Assembly: GCA_963805305.1 (NCBI GenBank)
Contig: CAWDTM010000008.1
Span: 637,095-701,094, forward strand
Direction: 5' to 3'
Source of the DNA: CAVXEH01 sp963805305
Lineage (GTDB): Bacteria; Chloroflexota; Limnocylindria; QHBO01
Length of the DNA stretch: 64,000 nt
The position numbers and the translations under genes are program-made. Below the pieces are notes generated by a model. That model had not been told where the DNA came from and searched no databases. It was given only the letters and a program-made list of their open reading frames with translations. Shown here in pieces: positions 58,747 to 64,000 of this stretch. Every line of letters starts with the position of its first letter. Within the stretch, counting starts at the first letter, position 1.

Positions 58747-58866
58747 TGCTCAGCGGATGAGCCCTCTGACCGGCGGATCCCCTCTCGGCGGTCGTTTGGC
58801 CCCCGGGCGGTACCAGCACGACCGCGGGGCGCCAGCTGGTCGGTCGGGGGGCTCATAGGATGAGCG
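58747..58866 (+). repeat. Dispersed repeat element E9 (pair with E8)
   Basis: A 120-bp copy of E8, beginning TGCTCAGCGGATGAGCCCT. Units start CGGTCGTTTGGCCCCCGGG and CGGTCGGGGGGC, 52 bp apart; the first continues TACCAGCACGACCG with the right arm. It is 40 bp past the VWA terminator and 54 bp before the next gene. Confidence 0.75.
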
Positions 58867-58920
58867 CCAGCCCCGGCTCGCGACACACAACGTGTCACGA
58901 GGGGCACAGACACTCCCCCC

Positions 58921-60184
58921 ATGGAAAGCAGCGTAACCATCCGGGCGGACCGCATCGTCGTCGAGCATCTGGAGCTCCACGACCCGCAGCTGGCCGCCTT
59001 CGTCGCGGACCGCGCCCCCAATGAGCGGGCGGGGCTCGTCGAGCGTGCGCTGCGCATCGGCCTGGAGACCATCTGCAACGCCGGCGTCAGCCTCACCACC
59101 GATGTCGTGCGCACCGAGTTCGCGCGCCTCAGCGAGCGCCTGGAGCTGACGAACGCGCGGGCTGCCGAGGCGCTGGAGCAGCAGCTGCGCGCCAACTTCG
59201 CCGATGGCGACGGCCGCCTGCCCCGCACCCTGGAGGCGTTCCTGGGCGACGAGGGCAAGCTGCGCCGCCTGGTGGGCGAGCTGTTCGACCCCAACCGTCG
59301 CGAGGGGGCCATGGGCCAGCTGCGCGAGCTGCTGGGCCGCTACTTCGACGGCGACGCCAGCCAGCTCGCCCGCCTGCTGGACCCGACCCGCGAGGGCTCG
59401 CCGCTCCACCAGTTCCGCAACGAGGTGACCGGTGAGTTCCGCGCCCTGCAGGAACGGCTGACCGCGCTGGAGGCGGGCGAGAAGGCCCGCGCCGAGGAGC
59501 GTGCCCGGGGCACCGCCAAGGGCGGCGACTTCGAGGACGCGCTCGAGGCACGCCTGGGCGAGCTCGCCCGCGTGCCAGGGCGACCTGCTGGAGCGCACGA
59601 ACAACGACGCCGGCGACGCGCTGCGCTCCAAGAAGGGCGACTTCGTGCTGGGCATCGATCCCAGCCGGACGCGCGGGGTGGACCTGCGCATCGTCATCGA
59701 GGCCAAGGACCGCTCCGTGCCCATGCGCCGCTTCGCCGCCGAGCTGGCCGAGGCCAAGGAGAACCGCCGCGCCCGCGTGGCCCTGGCCGTCTTCACCCCC
59801 GCCAGCGCGCCGGCCGGCATCGCGCCGCTGGCCCTCATTGGCTCAGACGTCTACTGCGTGTACGACCCGGAGGCGGACGAGGCCATTGCCCTGGAGGCCG
59901 CCGTGCGCCTGGCCCGGGCGCTGGCGCTGGCCAGCCTGCGCGAGTCATCGGTCCAGCTCGACGTGCCGGCCGTGCAGGAGGCCCTGGCCGAGATCATCCG
60001 CGGGGTGGGCGAGGTGCAGGGCATGAAGTCCCGCCTGACCTCCATCTCCAAGGCGGCGGGTGAGGTCAGCGACACCCTGGACGGCATGCGGATGGGCGTC
60101 CTGCGCGCCGTCAAGGACGTGGAGGCCCAGCTGGAGGTGGTCGACTCCCCTGCCGGGACCAATGCACCCGCGCTGAGCGCCTGA
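58921..60184 (+). pseudogene. PD-(D/E)xK-like coiled-coil protein broken by a frameshift near 59575
   Basis: Frame 1 from ATG 58921 reads to about 59574 (218 codons: helical, with repeated ELFDPNRREGAMGQLRELLG-type coiled-coil). Sense then continues in a second frame to TGA 60182-60184. One extra C in GTGCCAGGG (around 59575) would restore ELARV-QGDLLERTNND. The rejoined protein would be about 420 aa. The second part has GDFVLGIDPS, RGVDLRIVIEAKDRS (a PD-(D/E)xK-type D...ExK motif) and further helices. It may be a DNA-end or RmuC-like protein. Either a recent mutation or a base-call error. Confidence 0.75.
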
Positions 60185-60210
60185 GCCGCCCTAGCCGATG
60201 GCGTAGCGCG

Positions 60211-60405
60211 TCATTCGTCCCCGTCGTCCGGAATTGCCCGGAGAGCGCGATTCACTGATTCCGAGGTGGGAAACCGCTCAGCGACGTCCGGGTCGAGATG
60301 GACCACGGCCCCCTGCTCCTGCAGACGCCTACGGTGCCGGCCCCGGCTGCCCCCGCGGAAGTCGTATTCCTCCCGCGGCTCGTCGTCACGCTTCTTCATA
60401 GTCAA
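60211..60405 (-). CDS. brnA: BrnA-like antitoxin
   Basis: A 64-aa protein: a basic N terminus (MTMKKRDDEPREEYDFRGGS), then a ribbon-helix-helix-like tail HLDPDVAERFPTSESVNRAL that parallels the BrnA C terminus (LDPDV ... INxALR). It is shorter than usual (BrnA is about 80-90 aa). The start overlaps the last 20 bases of the upstream toxin gene, the arrangement normal for brnT-brnA. It would bind the toxin and repress the shared promoter. Confidence 0.7.
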   Translation of the reverse strand: MTMKKRDDEPREEYDFRGGSRGRHRRRLQEQGAVVHLDPDVAERFPTSESVNRALRAIPDDGDE

Positions 60406-60667
60406 GTCGTTCGACGGGTGTCGCCCGCCTGGCGAAGATGATTCGGATCTTACTCCCCCGCTCCGTGTAGCCCACCACCAGTAGTCTCCCAGCAGCCGAC
60501 TGTCCGACGCTTACGAACCGCTCCTCCCGTATCGAGTGATCCGGGTCGTAGATTGTGAGCTCGTTCGGATCGCTGAACACGGAGGCCGCCTCGTCGAAGC
60601 CGATGCCGTGCTTCCGCCGATTTCGCTCCGCCTTCCCCGGATCCCAGTCGAACTCCACGGCTCGCAC
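60386..60667 (-). CDS. brnT: BrnT-family toxin
   Basis: A 93-aa protein: VEFDWDPGKAERNRRKHGIG, DEAASVFSDPNEL, REERFVSVGQSAAGRLLVVG and KIRIIFARRATPVER. These are the standard blocks of BrnT, a RelE-like ribonuclease that blocks translation. The DWDPxKxxxNxxKHG pattern is decisive. It starts at GTG 60667 (a GTG three codons downstream is also possible) and overlaps the antitoxin gene. A hairpin at 60728-60768 insulates it from the upstream VapBC pair. Confidence 0.92.
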   Translation of the reverse strand: MRAVEFDWDPGKAERNRRKHGIGFDEAASVFSDPNELTIYDPDHSIREERFVSVGQSAAGRLLVVGYTERGSKIRIIFARRATPVERLDYEEA

Positions 60668-60727
60668 GGTAGGAAGTCAGTGCGTATCGGCGGCTTACGA
60701 GACCCTTAAACGGACCAATGCTCGGCG

Positions 60728-60768
60728 GCGCTGAAGGTCGCACACCCAGTAGGGGTGTCCTTCAGCGC
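60728..60768 (-). terminator. Terminator hairpin at the end of the VapBC-like operon
   Basis: GCGCTGAAGG and CCTTCAGCGC form a perfect 10-bp outer stem; inside, ACACCC and GGGTGT form a second 6-bp stem. The structure begins inside the last codons of vapC and separates it from the brnT start. Confidence 0.8.
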
Positions 60769-61181
60769 GCTGTGGGAGCGGCTGGCGCGCGTACCTCCAG
60801 GCCGGCACCTCGAGCGGCCGCCGCAAGCCGGGCGTCGTAGGTGATGAACTCCGTCAGCTCCTCGCCGATGGCGAGCGCAGAGGCCAGGTGAATGGCGTCC
60901 AGCGAGCGCAGCGTGGGCGGCGCAAGCGTGGCAGCCTGCTGCGCAACGCCCTCGTCCAGCTCGACGAGCTCCAGCAGATCGAGGACGGCGCGCAACGCCT
61001 CGGCGCCGGCCGCCTCGCTCTCAGGACCGCGGCGCCTGAGGGCACGCGGCACCTCAATGGTCGCCAGCCGGCTGCTGATGAGATGTTCATGCTTGGCGAG
61101 GTGCGCCCGCAGCGCCGGGGTCTCGGCCTCGGCCATCGCCAGCTTCACGATCGCGGAGGCGTCCAGGTAGCACGCGCTCAC
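60762..61181 (-). CDS. vapC: VapC-type PIN-domain toxin
   Basis: A 139-aa PIN nuclease. Acidic residues expected in the active site are Asp7 (YLDASAIVK), Glu43 (TIEVPRAL) and Asp95 (SLDAIHLASAL), with a further Asp in FITYDARLAAAA. VapC toxins cut specific tRNAs or rRNA. The start (GTG 61181) overlaps the antitoxin stop by four bases. The neighbouring antitoxin, terminator and second TA pair make this a small TA island. Confidence 0.92.
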   Translation of the reverse strand: MSACYLDASAIVKLAMAEAETPALRAHLAKHEHLISSRLATIEVPRALRRRGPESEAAGAEALRAVLDLLELVELDEGVAQQAATLAPPTLRSLDAIHLASALAIGEELTEFITYDARLAAAARGAGLEVRAPAAPTAR

Positions 61182-61483
61182 CCGTCGTCCTCGTCGCGCA
61201 TCTCCTCCAGGATCTCGGACAGCGGGCGCCCGGGGGGCAGCTGAACCGCCGGCGGCAGCTGGTCCATGCTGCCTCTTGCAGGCGTGATCCGACCATCGGC
61301 AATCATCCGCCCGATCCGCGACATCGGCTCCCCTTCCAGTGGCGTCAGCCGCGCCACGGGCTCACCCCGCTCGGTGACCTCGTAGGCGCGACCCTCCTCG
61401 CGGACGCGCTTCACGTAGACCGACAGGTTCTGGCGGAGCTCCCTGATCCCGACCCTTTCCGACTTCGGCTGCCCGGCGCTCAT
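61178..61483 (-). CDS. Phd/YefM-type antitoxin
   Basis: A 101-aa protein. VGIRELRQNLSVYVKRVREE is the DNA-binding Phd/YefM fold, followed by YEVTERGEPVARLTPLE and a disordered, toxin-wrapping C terminus ending SEILEEMRDEDDG. Phd-like antitoxins often pair with VapC in actinobacteria and Chloroflexota. ATG 61483 was chosen since the upstream part of the open frame (to 61582) lacks coding character. It should autorepress the operon with its toxin. Confidence 0.88.
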   Translation of the reverse strand: MSAGQPKSERVGIRELRQNLSVYVKRVREEGRAYEVTERGEPVARLTPLEGEPMSRIGRMIADGRITPARGSMDQLPPAVQLPPGRPLSEILEEMRDEDDG

Positions 61484-61656
61484 GACGCACAACTGTAGCA
61501 CATGCCGACTCCCCAGAGCCCGAGCAGGCCGCTCCAGGTCACACGACCCAGGGCACCGACGCGTTCCGCAGTCCCATAACATGCGCGCTCACGGTATCGA
61601 GTGAATCCAGCGCGTCGTGCACGTCAAACCAACATGGCTGCTGTCAGGTGCTGGCT

Positions 61657-62070
61657 TCAGCTCGGTGATGCGTCCCAGCATTTGTCCACGATCTCGGACG
61701 GTTCAGCCTCCACCGACGGGAGGCTGCTCGCGGCGACCTCGTAGTCGCTAAGAGTCAGCAGGGCCTTGTCGTCGACGGTCACGAGGAAGGCACGGAGGTC
61801 AGGAATGGGCAGTCTTCCGAGGACGTGACAGTCCAAGTCGTAGACGGTGATCGAGCCGTCCACCGGCGAGAGCCCGTCCGACACGACCGCGACCATGCCG
61901 GGCGGCACGAGCGTAACGAGCGCATCGTGCGGATACGGACGAACGTAGACCGCGACGCTAGATGTGTTCCGGACGTAGAGCCAGCTGTCGAAATTGTCTC
62001 CGCCGAGCATTCCCGGACAGCCGGTCAGCGTCAGAGCGAGAAGAACCAGGACTCCGATGCGCGCGAACAC
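61657..62070 (-). CDS. Lipoprotein, unknown function
   Basis: A 137-aa predicted lipoprotein: MFARIGVLVLLALTLTGC is the signal with the lipidation Cys at 18. The mature part is beta-rich (FDSWLYVRNTSSVAVYVRPY, LVPPGMVAVVSDG, SITVYDLDCHVLGRLPIP) and ends with an acidic segment and DKCWD. No recognised domain. Its signal peptide closely resembles that of the protein at 62293-62838, suggesting related genes. It begins at GTG 62070, 3 nt after the stop of the gene before it. Confidence 0.65.
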   Translation of the reverse strand: MFARIGVLVLLALTLTGCPGMLGGDNFDSWLYVRNTSSVAVYVRPYPHDALVTLVPPGMVAVVSDGLSPVDGSITVYDLDCHVLGRLPIPDLRAFLVTVDDKALLTLSDYEVAASSLPSVEAEPSEIVDKCWDASPS

Positions 62071-62073
62071 GGC

Positions 62074-62286
62074 CTACTTGCGCCGTCGCCCGCGGCGTAG
62101 CGGGTAGAAGTTCCAGCGTTCGCCAGTTGATCCCGGCGTGGCTTGCTCCGATCGGACGCGGCCCTCCGATCCTTCGCGGCGCCAGCGAACCATGCGGTCC
62201 CGGGCCTTCGGGTCTGAGATGACCGGCCACAGAAGGACGCCAATGATGAACAGGCCGGCGATGACGATGACCCATGTCTCCAACAC
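62074..62286 (-). CDS. Small single-pass membrane protein
   Basis: A 70-aa protein with one helix (WVIVIAGLFIIGVLLWPVIS) followed by a strongly basic tail rich in Arg (WRREGSEGRVRSE, PLRRGRRRK). GAGG lies seven bases before GTG 62286. It is the middle gene of three closely spaced minus-strand genes, 6 nt after the stop of the upstream lipoprotein gene. No family recognised. Confidence 0.55.
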   Translation of the reverse strand: MLETWVIVIAGLFIIGVLLWPVISDPKARDRMVRWRREGSEGRVRSEQATPGSTGERWNFYPLRRGRRRK

Positions 62287-62292
62287 AGTGCC

Positions 62293-62838
62293 TCAATTCC
62301 AGTCGTCGGCGACGAACCACCAGTGATCGTTGACTTGCCGGAACGCCATCGCCTGTGTCCACGCCTCCGCGTCGACCGGTCCATCGCGGCTGTAAAGGTA
62401 GCTCCACGCATCGGCTAACCCGGCGGCGACGTCGAACTGGGCAGCGGTCACTCGACCCTGTTCGTCGTAGGTGATCCACCACGCGAGCCAGACGTTGGTG
62501 CCAGCATCCCGGAAGGCTCGCTCGATGCGGTCGAAATCGGCGGAGGCCTGGTCGGTGAAGGGCCGCGCCGGCGGCTCAAACAGGTTGCAGGTGGTCGAGC
62601 CATCATCGCCATCGAGCAGGTTGCTGAACGATCCGACTGGGTAGTCGATCATCCGGCACCAGTCCTGATCACGCCAGGTGCCGACCTGCAACTTCTCGAG
62701 GGTCGGGAACACTCCCTGCAGGCGGCCCGCGACGCTGGCCATCTCGTCGCTGCTGGGCAGCGCGGCGTTGATGCACCCGGTGAGCGTCGCGGCGAGCAGC
62801 ACCGCACCGAGAGCCAAGGCGGCGATCCGGGCGAGCAT
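62293..62838 (-). CDS. Lipoprotein, unknown function
   Basis: A 181-aa predicted lipoprotein. MLARIAALALGAVLLAATLT then GC gives a signal with lipobox, near-identical in plan to that of the gene at 61657-62070; this argues for ATG 62838 as the start. The mature region has LEKLQVGTWRDQDWCRMIDY, a likely disulphide pair of cysteines, and a beta C terminus ending HWWFVADDWN. An in-frame open extension to GTG 63027 encodes a zinc-finger-like segment (see findings) but begins just after a terminator. Function unknown. Confidence 0.65.
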   Translation of the reverse strand: MLARIAALALGAVLLAATLTGCINAALPSSDEMASVAGRLQGVFPTLEKLQVGTWRDQDWCRMIDYPVGSFSNLLDGDDGSTTCNLFEPPARPFTDQASADFDRIERAFRDAGTNVWLAWWITYDEQGRVTAAQFDVAAGLADAWSYLYSRDGPVDAEAWTQAMAFRQVNDHWWFVADDWN

Positions 62839-63030
62839 GACGCCACTCTCGATGCCTGCGCGGATGCGAGTCAAGTTCCAGATGGCTCGGATCCGCCTGC
62901 CCAAGCTTGCCTGTCTGCGCGGCACCGGCTTGTGCCGAACGGTCGCCGTCGCCCGTACCCGCGCCCTTCCACACAGCTCGCACCTGAGGGTCAGCGGCTC
63001 CGGGTGTCCCGCGCATTGCGCGCCCACGAC

Positions 63031-63060
63031 GAAGGCCGGCTGTTCCGACAGCCGGCCTTC
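63031..63060 (-). terminator. Strong terminator hairpin after the secreted protein gene
   Basis: GAAGGCCGGCTGT and its complement form a perfect 13-bp stem around TCCG, 24 nt past the stop of the minus-strand gene at 63085. Confidence 0.88.
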
Positions 63061-63084
63061 GGGTGCAACGGGGAGTTGCCGCCG

Positions 63085-63570
63085 TCAGCTTGCGCCTGGC
63101 GAGGAGACCGTCCCTTCGAAGGAGCCGAAGGTCACGCCCGTGGCGGGATAGAACGTCCGGTCGGTCACGAAGGATCCCGTCGCACCTGCAAACCGGCCGG
63201 TTCCACCCGTGATGGTCGCCGTTTCATGGATGCTGAGGACGCCGGGCTGCACCAGGGTTGCCAGTCCGGTGAAATCAGCCGTCAGCGTGTCCCCGTTCGC
63301 CGCGGTGAACATGTACGTCCCGGCGCCAACGCGGGTGGCCTGGTTGACGTGATGCGGAACCTCCAGCGTGAAGTGACCCAGGTGCGTTGCGTTGCCACTC
63401 GCCTCGATGAGGACCGATGCGAACGGGGGCGCAAGCGGAGTGACCGTCACCGTTCCGTCCAGGCGGCCCCGGAACGGCACCTGGTCGGCCGCGGCTACCG
63501 GTCCGGTCATCGCCACGACAAGGGAGAGGACTGCGACCAGTGACAGCTGCAGCCCGAGAGCGCGTTTCAT
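63085..63570 (-). CDS. Secreted small beta-barrel-like protein
   Basis: A 161-aa exported protein: signal peptide MKRALGLQLSLVAVLSLVVA ending near AAADQ, then a beta-rich body with LDGTVTVTPLAPPF, THLGHFTLEV, GTYMFTAANGDTLTADFTG and the conserved-looking ITGGTGRFAGATGSF. The GGTGRFxGATG block recurs in small secreted proteins with an allene-oxide-cyclase-like or lipocalin-type fold. A terminator follows. Function unknown. Confidence 0.75.
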   Translation of the reverse strand: MKRALGLQLSLVAVLSLVVAMTGPVAAADQVPFRGRLDGTVTVTPLAPPFASVLIEASGNATHLGHFTLEVPHHVNQATRVGAGTYMFTAANGDTLTADFTGLATLVQPGVLSIHETATITGGTGRFAGATGSFVTDRTFYPATGVTFGSFEGTVSSPGAS

Positions 63571-63688
63571 CGATTGATCTCCATGAGGAATGCCGTTTGG
63601 CTGAGACTGCGGCCGCAGGCCCCCACCCGGCGTCGTGGAAACCCCTACAACATGGCTCGTCAGCCGGCACGCGTTGTACTGTCAGCGC

Positions 63689-64000
63689 ATGGAGCTTCGG
63701 ACCGATGCCGCCGAGCTGGTGGGACGCGACGCGGAGCTGGCGGTCGTCAAGCGCAGCCTCGATCTGCTGGAGACCGGTCCGGCCGGCATCGTGGTCCAGG
63801 GCGAGGCAGGGATCGGCAAGACCAGCGTCTGGTCGAGCGCCATCGGCATGGCGAGGGAGCGCGGCCTGCGCGTGCTCACCGCACGACCGGTCGAGGCAGA
63901 GCTGGCCCTCGGCTATGCCGCCCTGGGCGACCTCCTGCAAGGGGCCGCCGACGAGGTGATTTCCGCGCTTCCGGCGCCGCAGGCTACGGCGTTATCGGCC
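63689..64000 (+). CDS. N-terminus of an AAA/LuxR-type regulator (cut by window edge)
   Basis: The 104 codons from ATG 63689 to the window end read MELRTDAAELVGRDAELAVV, then the Walker A motif GEAGIGKTS (residues ~39-47) and continue into a P-loop ATPase. The opening LVGRDAELA is the usual N terminus of LuxR-family LAL regulators and of cyclase-AAA proteins, like the gene at 23912-27274. Whether a LuxR domain follows lies outside the window. Confidence 0.8.
   Translation, partial: MELRTDAAELVGRDAELAVVKRSLDLLETGPAGIVVQGEAGIGKTSVWSSAIGMARERGLRVLTARPVEAELALGYAALGDLLQGAADEVISALPAPQATALSA

Noticed and set aside
40694..58866. Reading the palindromic trios as a CRISPR array
   Set aside because: Units vary in sequence, are dispersed over 18 kb and more, occur two to four at a time, and no cas genes are present.

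Overview
The window is GC-rich throughout and carries no rRNA, tRNA, phage or insertion-sequence genes that I can see. Gene style points to a free-living, high-GC heterotroph, most likely a Chloroflexota member (Limnocylindria/Ellin6529-like); a deep actinobacterial lineage is the main alternative. The clues are giant sensor proteins with class III cyclase, AAA and TPR parts, many small membrane proteins, PKD and VWA surface proteins, and GTG starts. This placement is inference.

Layout. 0-15 kb: lipid kinase (cut by the window edge), exported molybdopterin oxidoreductase, alpha/beta hydrolase, a 1305-aa tandem-cyclase/AAA/TPR protein, a secreted surface protein, a potassium-channel-like protein, an XRE regulator (copy A), an ASCH plus UroD/MetE-like pair, and a CcdA-thioredoxin fusion next to a Met/His-rich repeat lipoprotein. 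15.7-23.5 kb: a fatty-acid beta-oxidation operon (TetR, FadN-like, FadA, FadE, acyl-CoA ligase) with a clear TetR-type palindrome in front. 23.5-32.3 kb: SnoaL-like protein, LuxR/AAA regulator, a ferredoxin-adenylate cyclase fusion, a TipA-like MerR regulator with its own 19-bp-spacer promoter, a mini-amidohydrolase remnant and an EmrB/QacA-type MFS pump. 32.8-40.7 kb: a 2130-aa hybrid histidine kinase with nine GAF units, followed by overlapping HPt and REC-cyclase genes, which reads as a phosphorelay ending in cyclic nucleotide synthesis. 40.9-60 kb: XRE regulator copy B, methyltransferase, PKD protein, membrane cyclase, NarL-type two-component system divergent from an ABC exporter, cold-shock gene, several small membrane proteins, a VWA protein and a frameshifted PD-(D/E)xK-like gene. 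60.2-64 kb: BrnTA-like and VapBC-like toxin-antitoxin pairs, lipoproteins, a secreted protein and the start of another AAA/LuxR-type regulator.

The most unusual structure is a family of dispersed intergenic palindromic repeats between 32 and 59 kb. Each unit is an imperfect dyad with arms CGGTCGT and ACGACCG around a GGTAAYC core. Units come in trios whose cores are spaced 72 and 51 bp apart (exactly so at four loci) or about 61 and 72 bp. One XRE-family gene (40941-41594) sits between two such trios, and its paralogue (10259-10909) is flanked by a different 22-bp direct repeat. I know of no described family with this arrangement.

The region is also rich in cyclic-nucleotide signalling: five class III cyclase domains in four proteins, joined to zinc ribbons, ferredoxin, a receiver domain or membrane helices. 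No CRP-type effector lies in the window, so the target of the signal is elsewhere.
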